From Paenibacillus luteus (GTDB taxonomy: Bacteria > Bacillota > Bacilli > Paenibacillales > Paenibacillaceae), in the NCBI RefSeq assembly GCF_006542765.1, contig NZ_SKCD01000077.1, positions 124,001 to 188,000 on the forward strand: a stretch of DNA of 64,000 nt, read 5' to 3'. The notes beneath the pieces are model-generated. The model was not told where the DNA came from. It made no database searches and worked only from the letters and a program-made list of their open reading frames with translations. Below, in pieces: positions 33,170-41,296 of this stretch. A program made the position numbers and the translations under genes. Each line of letters begins with the position of its first letter. The stretch's first letter is position 1.

Positions 33170-34237
33170 TTACGTAAGCCTGCCCATTGTTTGCTTGAAT
33201 ACTGCTCGTTGCAGCTTCTTGCCTAGACGCAGACCGCTTTTCAACTCATCCGTCATTTCCTTCGTCAGTTTCCGGCTGGACAGCTTGCCATTGTTCGCAT
33301 ATAAGCCATCGGCACTTTGCTCTGTCGTCATTAGCCGAAGCCTCAGAAAAATACGAAATGCCTGATCGTAGACTGCAGCATCTGTGGCAGACATCTTCCC
33401 AGCCTTAACCAGCATCTTAATCCGCTCAAGCGTGGACGTTTCCCTTATTCCCATTTGGATAGACAATAACCTGATTGAATTTACCATAGGAATGTAGGCG
33501 CCGTATTTTATATCTAGGCTGCCCGCATCCTCTCCGTATTGTTCCTTGAGAAGTTGGCCAAAGATGCCAAGAAGCACTTTATGGCGCATAGTATTATCGA
33601 GCATCCGCTGCAAAATGATTTGATGATTTAACATATCGATAAAAAATAAGTCCTTAAGCTCGTCTAGCAGCCTTTGCTCACCATAAACGCATCTGCCATC
33701 TGCAATAATCAGCAAATAACGGACCGCTTCCCAAGCCGGCTCTTCAAACCAGTGATCCAGCTTGCTGCCCCATTCCGATAAAGGCAAACACCACTCCGGG
33801 TTGCTGCTTAGCACGTTGCCTTCACAAGGCGGGTATCCCGTCACTTGAAGAAAAGCTACGATTAGCTCGCATAGTTGCTTGAAATAAAGACCTACTTCTT
33901 CTGGATCAGCCACAGGATCCTGATAGACAACTCCGCTGTCTTGATCGCTTGACAATGTCTGCTCTTTCCGACCGCCGCTGCCGAACAATAAATATGCGTA
34001 AGGCACGGGGGGAGAACCCTTCCCCAACCGTGCCATTTCCGCTTCTGCGAGGATGATCGAGCGCTGGATTACCGCGTCGTGCACCTCATTTAATTGTTCA
34101 TTAAATTGTTCGACCGGACGCGTGGGGAGAAGAGCTTCCATCTGCTCGTGAACCTGATCCCGCAAGCTTCGCAGCCCCTCTACATGATCGGCTGAGCCAA
34201 TCTGCTTCAGCAGCTGCAATCGCACCGGATCACTCAT
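33170..34237 (-). CDS. DUF294 nucleotidyltransferase-like protein
   Basis: A 355-residue protein of the GlnD-like DUF294 group. After N-terminal helices the nucleotidyltransferase signature LLFGSGGRKEQTLSSDQDSG is seen at about residues 83-102 (GSG, then D-x-D), followed by an all-helical C-terminal domain. No CBS or cNMP domain is present, unlike many relatives. GlnD uridylylates PII; this protein lies 38 bp after an ammonium transporter, so a signalling role in nitrogen control is an inference. GGGAGAGGG precedes the ATG. Confidence 0.85.
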   Translation of the reverse strand: MSDPVRLQLLKQIGSADHVEGLRSLRDQVHEQMEALLPTRPVEQFNEQLNEVHDAVIQRSIILAEAEMARLGKGSPPVPYAYLLFGSGGRKEQTLSSDQDSGVVYQDPVADPEEVGLYFKQLCELIVAFLQVTGYPPCEGNVLSSNPEWCLPLSEWGSKLDHWFEEPAWEAVRYLLIIADGRCVYGEQRLLDELKDLFFIDMLNHQIILQRMLDNTMRHKVLLGIFGQLLKEQYGEDAGSLDIKYGAYIPMVNSIRLLSIQMGIRETSTLERIKMLVKAGKMSATDAAVYDQAFRIFLRLRLMTTEQSADGLYANNGKLSSRKLTKEMTDELKSGLRLGKKLQRAVFKQTMGRLT

Positions 34238-34275
34238 GCGACGCCCTCTCCCTTCGGTCAGTCCTTCTCATTCGA

Positions 34276-35640
34276 TTAGCCTTGAATGTTTTGGCCTGCT
34301 TTTTTCATTTGCTCAGGATAACCATAAGCTCCATGTTCGCTCAGGTCAAGACCGATAATTTCTTGCTCTTCAGTTACACGGAAGCCCATGATTAGCTTCA
34401 TTACGCCAAGAACAAGGAAGGAAGCCGCAAGAACGAATGCGCCAACTACGACTACGGATTCGAATTGAACCCAAAGTTGCTTCCAGCTGCCTGTGTCGAT
34501 CAGTCCACCTGTACCTACGCCAACTTTGTCAGCCAATACTTGTGTAGCGAAGATACCGTTAGCAAGCGTACCCCAGATACCAGCCGCGCCATGAACAGAC
34601 AAAGCATAGATTGGATCGTCAACTTTGATTTTTTCGAAAAATTTAACGCTGAATACGACAAGCACGCCAGCTACTAGACCAATGACAACCGCTGCCCAAG
34701 GATCAACGAATGCGCAAGAAGCTGTAATAGCAACCAATCCGGCAAGCGTACCATTTAGCATCGCAGTAATATCTGCTTTCCCTGAAATTGCCCAAGAGAT
34801 AAGAAGTGCCGCCACGCCGCCTGCTCCTGCACCAAGCATGGTGTTAAAAGCTACATATCCAAAGAAGCCATCGCCAATTGCTACAGTACTACCAGCATTA
34901 AAACCGAACCAACCTACCCATAGAAGCAATACGGAAAGTGCTGTAAACACTTGGTTGTGACCCAAGATTTCATTAGCAGAACCGTCTTTGTTAAATTTAC
35001 CGATACGAGGCTTAAGCAATACGGTCGCTGCAAATGCTGCAAGTGCTCCTGTTAAGTGAACGACTGTTGAACCAGCAAAGTCTTGTGCGCCATCTTCTGC
35101 AAGCCAGCCGCCGCCCCAGATCCAGTGAGCCACAGTCGGGTAAATAAGAGCTACAAAGAATAATGTAAAGACGATATAAGAGGAAAGCTTAGCTCTTTCT
35201 GCAAAGCCGCCCCATGCAATTGAAAGGGATACTGCAGCAAACGCTAGTTGGAATAAGAAGAATACGGTGCTTGGAAGGCTCTCGCCATCGCCAGCTGCGA
35301 TTGTTGGGTTGAAGAAAAAGTCGCCCCAACCGAACACTGCGTTAACGCTGCTGTCACCGCCAAATGCCATACCATAACCAAATGCCCAATAAATAAGTGC
35401 AGCAAGGCCTGTTGTGAAAATAGTTTTGCCGGCAACATGACCTGCATTTTTCATCCGTGTAGAACCTGTCTCAAGAAGAATAAATCCACCTTGCATTAAT
35501 AGAACTAGAATGAATGCGAGCATAACCCATAGCGAGTTCAAACCCATGTCTAACGTTGCGGCTGAAGGATCCTCTGCAAACGCCATTACCGGAAACAATA
35601 AAGTGAAGATCCCTAAAGCTAACATCGTTTTCTTTACCAT
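34276..35640 (-). CDS. amt: Ammonium transporter
   Basis: Amt/Rh-family channel of 454 residues with an N-terminal signal-like helix (TMLALGIFTLLFPVMAFA) and about 11 membrane helices. FILLETGSTRMKNAGHVAGK and DDPIYALSVHGAAGIWGTLANG are standard Amt segments carrying the pore His residues. The cytosolic tail is short. The start ATG 35640 has GGGAG before it. No glnK/PII gene follows, unlike most amt loci; DUF294 takes that place. A strong promoter and a GlnR/TnrA-like box lie upstream. Confidence 0.93.
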   Translation of the reverse strand: MVKKTMLALGIFTLLFPVMAFAEDPSAATLDMGLNSLWVMLAFILVLLMQGGFILLETGSTRMKNAGHVAGKTIFTTGLAALIYWAFGYGMAFGGDSSVNAVFGWGDFFFNPTIAAGDGESLPSTVFFLFQLAFAAVSLSIAWGGFAERAKLSSYIVFTLFFVALIYPTVAHWIWGGGWLAEDGAQDFAGSTVVHLTGALAAFAATVLLKPRIGKFNKDGSANEILGHNQVFTALSVLLLWVGWFGFNAGSTVAIGDGFFGYVAFNTMLGAGAGGVAALLISWAISGKADITAMLNGTLAGLVAITASCAFVDPWAAVVIGLVAGVLVVFSVKFFEKIKVDDPIYALSVHGAAGIWGTLANGIFATQVLADKVGVGTGGLIDTGSWKQLWVQFESVVVVGAFVLAASFLVLGVMKLIMGFRVTEEQEIIGLDLSEHGAYGYPEQMKKAGQNIQG

Positions 35641-35657
35641 TACGACCACTCCCTAAA

Positions 35658-35674
35658 TGTTATGTTCTCTTACA
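35658..35674. promoter_or_regulatory. GlnR/TnrA-like box at amt
   Basis: TGTTATGTTCTCTTACA fits the half-site pattern TGTNA-N7-TNACA of GlnR/TnrA. It lies just downstream of the expected start point, where binding would block transcription when nitrogen is plentiful. The centre is less AT-rich than the consensus. A second partial match (TGTTAGATTTTAT) lies near 35778. Confidence 0.55.
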
Positions 35675-35695
35675 TGTGAGGAAAGACTTAATGTC

Positions 35696-35724
35696 ATTAT
35701 AGTCAGTAGTGCTCAATTTGACAA
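35696..35724 (-). promoter_or_regulatory. Sigma-A promoter of the amt operon
   Basis: TTGTCA (35724-35719), a 17-bp spacer and TATAAT (35701-35696) on the minus strand are a near-consensus match. Confidence 0.75.
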
Positions 35725-36017
35725 TACGTTTTATCTATTTTTTTAAAAAAAATCAAACGTTCGGCATAAAATCTAACACGAACGTTAAGATTTTGAACAA
35801 AACAGCAGCAAATTCTCCCAAACCTTATGCATATCCTTCGCATTTTCGCTTTTTATAGGCATAGTTTCCTACCTTAGAAATAATAGGCTGACATTCATCC
35901 TGGGACTTCCCTACTGTTTCATTATCATAAAAATTCGCTATATATAGAAAAGAAGCACTTTAAGCCGATTCTTTCTCTTCGCTAATCACGCTGCTTTTGA
36001 CACCTCATGTAACACGT

Positions 36018-36047
36018 TTGACTGTATGGTTACTTTACCATTATCAT
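36018..36047 (+). promoter_or_regulatory. Promoter with a dyad in its spacer, upstream of MerR gene
   Basis: TTGACT, an 18-bp spacer and TATCAT. The spacer contains the inverted repeat ATGGT-N6-ACCAT (36026-36041). MerR-family regulators bind within the spacer, so this is a natural autoregulatory operator. Apart from this and the amt promoter, the 35.73-36.13 kb gap shows only AT-rich sequence. Confidence 0.55.
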
Positions 36048-36150
36048 TAGAGGTATAGGATGTTAAAGAGTTATCATAGGATAACGAAGCAATGTTTCCT
36101 TTAATAGAAGAAAATTATTTTTAAATTCTAAACGAATGGAGGTTTTCAAC

Positions 36151-36576
36151 ATGTATCGAATCGGAGAATTGTCCAAGCTCGCTCAAGTCAGTCCACGCAC
36201 GATCGATTACTACACTTCTATCGGCCTTATTGAGCCTGCTGAGCGTTCAGCCAAAAACTATCGCCTCTATGCCGATGAAACCTTGCAGAGGTTAGAACGT
36301 ATTGAACAGATGAAAAAAGATAAATATACGTTAGATGAGATTAAAGCAACGATTGAAAGCTGGAGCAAAATTACACCCGAGGAGCAGGTATCCCGTAAGC
36401 TCACCGATCTACAGCACCATTTAAGCCAGCTGGAGCGCGAAGTGAAGGAATTGGAGCCTGTCATTAAGAAACTCAAACCAAAGCAAGCCAACCACCTCTA
36501 CACGCGTCTGATGCCACAGACAGCTGCTTGTATCGAGGCACTGATGCTTCTCATTAACAAGAGCTCCCTCATGTAA
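36151..36576 (+). CDS. MerR-family transcriptional regulator
   Basis: The N-terminal winged helix is typical (YRIGELSKLAQVSPRTIDYY, then GLIEPAERSAKNYRLY), followed by a coiled coil (residues 75-110, LQHHLSQLEREVKELEPVIK). The C-terminal part is short with a single Cys, so there is no obvious metal site. The ligand is unknown. GGAGG stands 10 nt before ATG 36151; an in-frame ATG at 36136 precedes the ribosome site. The YugP-like protease gene follows after 34 bp and is probably controlled by this protein. Confidence 0.88.
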   Translation: MYRIGELSKLAQVSPRTIDYYTSIGLIEPAERSAKNYRLYADETLQRLERIEQMKKDKYTLDEIKATIESWSKITPEEQVSRKLTDLQHHLSQLEREVKELEPVIKKLKPKQANHLYTRLMPQTAACIEALMLLINKSSLM

Positions 36577-36610
36577 CGATATTTCATCAATTTAATGGAG
36601 GAATGACTCA

Positions 36611-37291
36611 ATGATGTTTATCTACATTTTAATCGCACTCGCATTTATTCTAACGATTTGGGCACAATTCCGAGTCAAAGGAACGTTTAAGAAATGGACC
36701 AGCGTGCAAGCAAATAGCGGCTTAACCGGTTACGAAGCAGCCAGAAGAATGCTTGATACCCACGGCTTGCAGGATGTGCCTATCGAGCCGGTAAGAGGCA
36801 CACTTACGGATCACTATGATCCTATCCACCGCGTTGTGCGTTTGTCAGAGCCCGTATATTATGAAAATTCGATCTCAGCGATTTCCGTTGCTTGTCACGA
36901 GGTTGGCCATGCAATTCAGCATGCCGAGCATTATCCAATGCTTGTACTGCGCCACCGCATCTTCCCGGTTGTTAACTTCGCATCAGGCGTAGCTCCTTTT
37001 CTTTTCATTGCCGGCATCCTTTTCTCGGCTTTGAATTTGATTGGTCTTGGTATTATCTTCTTCTCTGTTGCTGTTGCCTTTCAGGTCATTACACTTCCAG
37101 TCGAATTTAATGCAAGCAATAGGGCTAGGGATATCATGGTTGCAGAAGGGTTTATTACGAATAATGAGGAACGCGGAGTAGCCAAGGTTCTAAATGCAGC
37201 CGCATTAACTTATGTAGCAGCGGCGCTACTTTCCTTGCTGGAGCTTATCAGATACATTCTTATCTTCGTAGGCGGCAGCAGACAGGAATAA
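36611..37291 (+). CDS. yugP: YugP-type zinc metallopeptidase
   Basis: Membrane protease of 226 residues. An N-terminal membrane segment, then AVACHEVGHAIQHAEHYP-like text (SVACHEVGHAIQHAEHYPM) with the zinc-binding HExxH, then three or four hydrophobic helices (LFIAGILFSALNLIGLGIIFF). The third ligand is probably the Glu in LPVEFNASNRAR. Substrates are unknown. It is the second gene of a two-gene operon with a MerR regulator and ends at a perfect hairpin terminator. Confidence 0.9.
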   Translation: MMFIYILIALAFILTIWAQFRVKGTFKKWTSVQANSGLTGYEAARRMLDTHGLQDVPIEPVRGTLTDHYDPIHRVVRLSEPVYYENSISAISVACHEVGHAIQHAEHYPMLVLRHRIFPVVNFASGVAPFLFIAGILFSALNLIGLGIIFFSVAVAFQVITLPVEFNASNRARDIMVAEGFITNNEERGVAKVLNAAALTYVAAALLSLLELIRYILIFVGGSRQE

Positions 37292-37314
37292 CAAACAGCA
37301 TACCACTAACTAAC

Positions 37315-37365
37315 AAGAGCTGTTCCCAGCGGTCTTCACAGACCGCTGGGAACAGCTCTTTTTTT
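37315..37365 (+). terminator. Terminator of the merR-yugP operon
   Basis: AAGAGCTGTTCCCAGCGGTC and its complement form an uninterrupted 20-bp stem followed by TTTTTTT. Confidence 0.95.
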
Positions 37366-37376
37366 CTGATGCCTAT

Positions 37377-38273
37377 TTATTTAAATCCATCTTTGAAATA
37401 ACGAAGCAAGAAGCCGTGGAATACTTTAGCCACCAACGGCAGCTTCTCATTCGAACGACGGATCAATCCAATCGTCCGAGTGACTTGCGGCTCAGTGACT
37501 CGCACTTTTGTCGGATGCAAAGGTCCCGTATAGTGAAGCGCCATCTCCGGCAGCAGACTAACCCCCATCCCCGCAGCAACCAATCCCCTGATTGTATCTG
37601 TCTCTTCCCCTTCAAAACCAATTTGAGGAGTGAATCCGGCGGTTTGGCAGGCTTCCCACACAATAGGCCTCAAAGAGTAGCCTTCGCTGAACAGCACAAA
37701 GGTCTCATGCTCAAGTTCCTTGAGCTCTATAGATTCTTTATCAGAGAGGCGGTGACCTGGCGGTAATATGGCATACAATTCTTCCGTCAGCAACACTTCT
37801 CCGCATACAAATTCATGCTCATCTGGAAACGGCGATATAAACGCCAAATCAATTTCACCTTTAATCATATCGCGTATGAGCGATGGGTACATTCCCTGCT
37901 TGAAACGAAACTTCACATTGGGGTGCAGCTTTCGAAACGCTGCTACAACCTGGGGAATCAAGGAAATGCCTAAGCTATGTGGGAAGCCGAGCCTAATCTC
38001 CCCCTTCTCCGGATCAAGAAACTCATGCATTTCAATAACTGCTCGCTCCAGATCAGCTAAAATAACTTCAGCGCGTTTAAGAAAAAGCTGGCCTACAGGC
38101 GTAAGCTGCAGATTTCTTCCTTTCTGAACGAATAGCTTAACGCCTAGCTCTTCCTCCAGCTGGTGAATTTGCCGACTTACCGCTGATTGTGCCACATGCA
38201 GCTCTTCCGCAGCTTGTGTGACATGCTCTTTTTTTGCTACTTTTACGAAGTAATAAAGCTGACGAAGTTCCAT
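37377..38273 (-). CDS. LysR-family regulator, GltC-like
   Basis: A 298-residue LysR regulator: winged helix at the N-terminus (MELRQLYYFVKVAKKEHVTQ, HVAQSAVSRQIHQLEEELG) and a substrate-binding domain with EGEETDTIRGLVAAGMGVSLLPE. The text EFLDPEKGEIRLGFPHSLG and the overall pattern resemble Bacillus GltC, the activator of glutamate synthase genes. gltAB is not in this window, so the target is unproven. It may be linked to nitrogen metabolism, as amt lies 2 kb away, but this is an inference. Confidence 0.85.
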   Translation of the reverse strand: MELRQLYYFVKVAKKEHVTQAAEELHVAQSAVSRQIHQLEEELGVKLFVQKGRNLQLTPVGQLFLKRAEVILADLERAVIEMHEFLDPEKGEIRLGFPHSLGISLIPQVVAAFRKLHPNVKFRFKQGMYPSLIRDMIKGEIDLAFISPFPDEHEFVCGEVLLTEELYAILPPGHRLSDKESIELKELEHETFVLFSEGYSLRPIVWEACQTAGFTPQIGFEGEETDTIRGLVAAGMGVSLLPEMALHYTGPLHPTKVRVTEPQVTRTIGLIRRSNEKLPLVAKVFHGFLLRYFKDGFK

Positions 38274-38319
38274 ACCGGTTAGATTCTCTCCCGTAACTAC
38301 ATAGTTTTCATGAATATCA

Positions 38320-38955
38320 TTATTTCTTTCTTCTCTTTATTCGGTCAAAGATATGATACAGCAAGAAGCCGGCCAAGGCGCCTCCTGCATGTGCCCAGAG
38401 ATCAATTTGCGGCACGAGGAAAGAATAAACAACACCAAAGATCAAAATGATATATACCGTTTTACGCGAGCTCTCATCAAGCTGTGACTTACGGAACAAG
38501 GAAATGTACAGAAATGCCCCAAACACTCCGTAGATTGCCCCTGAGGCCCCAACACCTATATGTGTTTCAGGATCATTCTGGAGTACATTCACAAACGCGC
38601 TCATCGCATTGCCCGCTATACCGCAAAGCAAATAGAACATTGCATATCTGAAGCGTTTCAGCAAACGTTCCATAGGCGGTGCAAACACTAGCAAAGAAAA
38701 CATATTATAAAGCAAATGCTCAAGCCCCGAATGCATAAACATGGACGTTATATAGCGCCAAGGCTCTTGCAGACCATATGGATCAAATGCCGGGTGAGCT
38801 GCGAAAGCACCGTACTGATAGGCATGGTAAGCACTATTCGGATCACCGCTTATCGCAACGATTATAAAATAAACAATGTTGAGCGCAATTAAGGCAGCCG
38901 TAACCGGATAAAGCTTTAGATAGGAACGAAAGCTCTCATACCTCAGAAAAATCAT
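38320..38955 (-). CDS. Rhomboid-family intramembrane serine protease
   Basis: Six membrane helices in about 211 residues. The catalytic Ser is in GVGASGAIYGVFG and the His in DLWAHAGGALAGF; WRYITSMFMHSGLEHLLYNM is the usual L1-loop/helix 2 region. Start ATG 38955 follows GGAGAGG by 6 nt; a TTG at 38982 is an open but unlikely start. Divergent from tpx. Substrates unknown. Confidence 0.92.
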   Translation of the reverse strand: MIFLRYESFRSYLKLYPVTAALIALNIVYFIIVAISGDPNSAYHAYQYGAFAAHPAFDPYGLQEPWRYITSMFMHSGLEHLLYNMFSLLVFAPPMERLLKRFRYAMFYLLCGIAGNAMSAFVNVLQNDPETHIGVGASGAIYGVFGAFLYISLFRKSQLDESSRKTVYIILIFGVVYSFLVPQIDLWAHAGGALAGFLLYHIFDRIKRRKK

Positions 38956-39056
38956 TGAATCCTCTCCTTTTCCCTCCAACAATTGGACAAGGCCGTTTCA
39001 TAACGATTATAATTAGTTTGGTATTGACCAATCAATTTAGAGGAGGAAGTTTACTC

Positions 39057-39575
39057 ATGACACAAGAACGCAATGGAGCTGCCACTTTCAAAGGCAATCC
39101 GATTACATTAGTTGGACCAGAATTGAAAGTAGGAGATCAAGCTCCTGATTTCAGCCTGAACAAAAATCTCGTAGAGAACGTTTCTCTTAAGGACTACTCC
39201 GGTAAAATCAAATTAATCAGCGTGGTGCCTTCCATCGACACAGGCGTTTGCGATGCGCAAACTCGTCGTTTCAATGAAGAAGCTGGCTCGCTTGGTGACA
39301 ACGTTGTTGTCCTTACTGTAAGCGTTGACCTCCCATTCGCACAAGCACGCTGGTGCGGTGCAGCAGGTATCGATAAAGTGGTATTGCTCTCCGACTACAA
39401 AGCACACAGCTTCGGCGAAGCTTATGGCGTATACATCAAAGAACTTGGCCTTGATCAACGCTCAATCTTCGTCATCGATGCCGACGATAAGATCCAATAC
39501 GTGGAATACCTGCCTGAAATGACAGAGCACCCGAACTATGAGCAAGCTATCCATGCTGTTAGAGCGCTTGTATAA
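39057..39575 (+). CDS. tpx: Thiol peroxidase
   Basis: Peroxiredoxin reducing hydrogen peroxide and lipid peroxides in the cytoplasm using thioredoxin. VVPSIDTGVCDAQTRRF holds the peroxidatic Cys and FAQARWCGAAGI the resolving Cys, as in the atypical 2-Cys Tpx group. Length 172 residues is complete. GAGGAGG lies 9 nt before ATG 39057; an earlier in-frame ATG is ignored. A TATAAT at 39008 with surrounding ATTATAATTA resembles half of a PerR box (low confidence). Confidence 0.95.
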   Translation: MTQERNGAATFKGNPITLVGPELKVGDQAPDFSLNKNLVENVSLKDYSGKIKLISVVPSIDTGVCDAQTRRFNEEAGSLGDNVVVLTVSVDLPFAQARWCGAAGIDKVVLLSDYKAHSFGEAYGVYIKELGLDQRSIFVIDADDKIQYVEYLPEMTEHPNYEQAIHAVRALV

Positions 39576-39610
39576 TCATCTTCTATAGTTCATTTCATTA
39601 TTAAATATTG

Positions 39611-39651
39611 CAAACAAAGCGAGTGAAGGGAATCCTTCCTCGCTTTGTTTA
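39611..39651 (+). terminator. Terminator of tpx
   Basis: CAAACAAAGCGAG pairs with CTCGCTTTGTTTA around a GAAGG..CCTTC inner stem. It can also act for the convergent gene. Confidence 0.8.
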
Positions 39652-39655
39652 TGTA

Positions 39656-40048
39656 TTAGCTGTTCACTTTAAATGCAGCAAGCTTCTTATCAAGTGTGCG
39701 GTACAAATCCAGAATAACTCTGTAATTAGAACCCAGATCTCCTAGCGAGCCACGGGACGCTGAATAAATATCGACAGCTGATTGCAGCGGATTTACGCTA
39801 ATGACAGAAACGGTAATGTCCATCGTTCTTCCAAATGAAGTACGTTTCTCAAGTACAATCTCACCAACCGATTGGACTTCGTGCAGCAGCTTATAGCCTT
39901 GCATTTTCTTAAGAGTCGATACCACTTCTTCCCAAGCCTTATCTTTCGAGAGCTTGTAGAAATGAGATTTGAGCATTGGATCCTTAGCCCTGTCACCAGT
40001 CTGTTCATGACTGCGCAGCAGCCCGATCAAGGTCCGCTTCAACAACAA
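39656..40048 (-). CDS. DUF1499-like protein
   Basis: A 130-residue soluble protein. KMQGYKLLHEVQSVGEIVLE and VDIYSASRGSLGDLGSNYRV are the recognisable parts; the second resembles the SASR-GxxDLG-N core of DUF1499. Function unknown. The start is not well defined (ORF start at 40048; AGGGGGAGA precedes it). It lies downstream of the RNA gene's terminator and is therefore transcribed separately. Confidence 0.7.
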   Translation of the reverse strand: MLLKRTLIGLLRSHEQTGDRAKDPMLKSHFYKLSKDKAWEEVVSTLKKMQGYKLLHEVQSVGEIVLEKRTSFGRTMDITVSVISVNPLQSAVDIYSASRGSLGDLGSNYRVILDLYRTLDKKLAAFKVNS

Positions 40049-40107
40049 CGATCTCCCCCTCCAGCATCTATGTACATTACTCTATATGATAACATGATTT
40101 GTCCCAT

Positions 40108-40150
40108 GAAAAAAGAGCTATCACTGGATTTAACCAGCAAATGCTCTTCA
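40108..40150 (-). terminator. Terminator of the 6S-like RNA gene
   Basis: On the minus strand AAGAGC, GCTGG and CCAGT..AGCTCTT pair into a stem of about 14 bp, followed by TTTTTT. Confidence 0.85.
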
Positions 40151-40162
40151 TTTAAAATGAAA

Positions 40163-40339
40163 ACCCGCCTATGCCGTCCGACTCACATGTTTCTGAACCC
40201 GCTTACGCAGGTGGGTGACCGCAGAACCGCTTTTGAGATCCCCTTTCGGGGGCATGTCAGCTACGTCTCGATATTGGTCTCCCGTGAAACAGCCATTGGT
40301 TCAAAACAGCGTAAAGCCGTAACGAGCATCGCAGGAGGT
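40163..40339 (-). ncRNA. Candidate 6S RNA
   Basis: No protein is encoded here, but promoter and terminator mark a transcript starting near 40339. Folding by eye gives a long rod. ACCT/GGGT and CCT/AGG form the closing stem from the first base, followed by ATGC/GCAT, CGT/ACG, TGTTTTGAACC with GGTTCAGAAACA, then an open bubble of about 14 and 13 nt. Next come GGGAGACC/GGTCACCC, GAGA/TCTC and a CCCC-GAAA-GGGG tip. A closing stem, central bubble and terminal stem within about 177 nt is the architecture of 6S RNA, which mimics an open promoter and binds sigma-A RNA polymerase. Sequence identity to known 6S RNAs could not be checked. Confidence 0.55.
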
Positions 40340-40345
40340 ATTGTT

Positions 40346-40374
40346 ATTATAGACCTAACAGGAGAAAAAGTAAA
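40346..40374 (-). promoter_or_regulatory. Promoter of the 6S-like RNA
   Basis: TTTACT (40374-40369), a 17-bp spacer and TATAAT (40351-40346). The A at 40339 is 7 nt downstream, a standard start distance, and is also the first base of the folded RNA. Confidence 0.75.
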
Positions 40375-40387
40375 CGTCGCATGGATG

Positions 40388-41164
40388 TTATTTACTGGTG
40401 CTGTTCGAATCGTCTTTCACCAAATCGATTCGGTCCATCTCCGCAGCTTTCTCCGCCTCTTCTTCTTCCGCCAAACGTGCTTTCTCCGCTTGATCCTGAA
40501 GCTTCACATAAATCAGATGGAAGTTCCAGAATGCCAAATATGCGATGATGCTTCCCATAAAGAACGGTATAAGAAACGTAAATCTTGTACTGAAATACAT
40601 AACTGCGCCGCTCATAATCGCGGTTGACAAGGAACGGAAAGGCTTGCCGATCGTAATAAGCACAGCGTTCTTCAGCAATTGAAACGTTTTCATATGGTAA
40701 TGGACAAGCATGGAGAAAAAATTAAATAACGAAACAACAAGAAGAACTAGGAATGCAATAAAGATATAAGAAAGTAGATTTAATTGCTCACGATAGACGA
40801 TAAAATCAACGATCATTATCGCCAGCAGAATCGTATAAATGATACCGCCGAGCATCGCTTGCTTGTAATTATCCTTATAACCTCGGAAAAAGGTTTTAAA
40901 CAACGCTACGTCACTCTCGCCCATGACCCATTTGCGTGCAACCGCAAACATCGCTGCGGTAGCCGGAAACAATGTAAATGGAGCGACAACTGCCATAAAA
41001 ATCAGCGCCGAATACACTTGGTTGACATCCTGCGACAAAACTAAACCCCACGCGAAGAAAACGAAAGGGATTGAACAGGCAAGCCATAAAACATTGATAA
41101 CCGATAACCTCATAATCCATTCGGATATTCGGTAAAACCCACCCATTAGCCCTCTTGGTTCCAT
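40388..41164 (-). CDS. YesL-like DUF624 membrane protein
   Basis: A 258-residue protein with five or six membrane helices. NVLWLACSIPFVFFAWG near the N-terminus and the Phe-rich FRGYKDNYKQAMLGGIIYT are typical of DUF624/YesL. The C-terminus is charged (EEEEAEKAAEMDRIDLVKDD) and cytoplasmic. DUF624 proteins often lie beside sugar ABC transporters, but none is here. GGAGG lies 8 nt before ATG 41164. Function unknown. Confidence 0.85.
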   Translation of the reverse strand: MEPRGLMGGFYRISEWIMRLSVINVLWLACSIPFVFFAWGLVLSQDVNQVYSALIFMAVVAPFTLFPATAAMFAVARKWVMGESDVALFKTFFRGYKDNYKQAMLGGIIYTILLAIMIVDFIVYREQLNLLSYIFIAFLVLLVVSLFNFFSMLVHYHMKTFQLLKNAVLITIGKPFRSLSTAIMSGAVMYFSTRFTFLIPFFMGSIIAYLAFWNFHLIYVKLQDQAEKARLAEEEEAEKAAEMDRIDLVKDDSNSTSK

Positions 41165-41213
41165 CGGATCTGCCTCCAGAAAAGTAAGATTACTCCCGCC
41201 AGACAAACAACAA

Positions 41214-41273
41214 TAAAAAAACCGAGGTCGCCGGGATGCCCGTTAGGGATCACGGACTTCCTCGGTTTTTTTC
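41214..41273 (-). terminator. Terminator of the second DEAD-box gene
   Basis: On the minus strand AAAACCGAGG and CCTCGGTTTT flank inner GTCCGTGATCCC/GGGCATCCCGGCGAC pairing and are followed by T-runs. Ahead of the stem is also an A-run, so both directions may be served. Confidence 0.85.
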
Positions 41274-41296
41274 AAAATGACTCAGCAAGCAATGAA

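Noticed and set aside
36018..36047. Reading the MerR-side dyad as a GlnR box
   Set aside because: Spacing and half-sites (ATGGT/ACCAT) do not fit TGTNA-N7-TNACA.
39000..39030. PerR box at tpx
   Set aside because: Only about 11 of 15 positions fit the consensus, and the AT-rich -10 region would give such matches by chance.
40163..40339. Known metabolite riboswitch, SRP RNA or T-box
   Set aside because: No T-box core, no SRP apical motif and no recognised ligand-binding core; the transcript is terminated well before the next gene.
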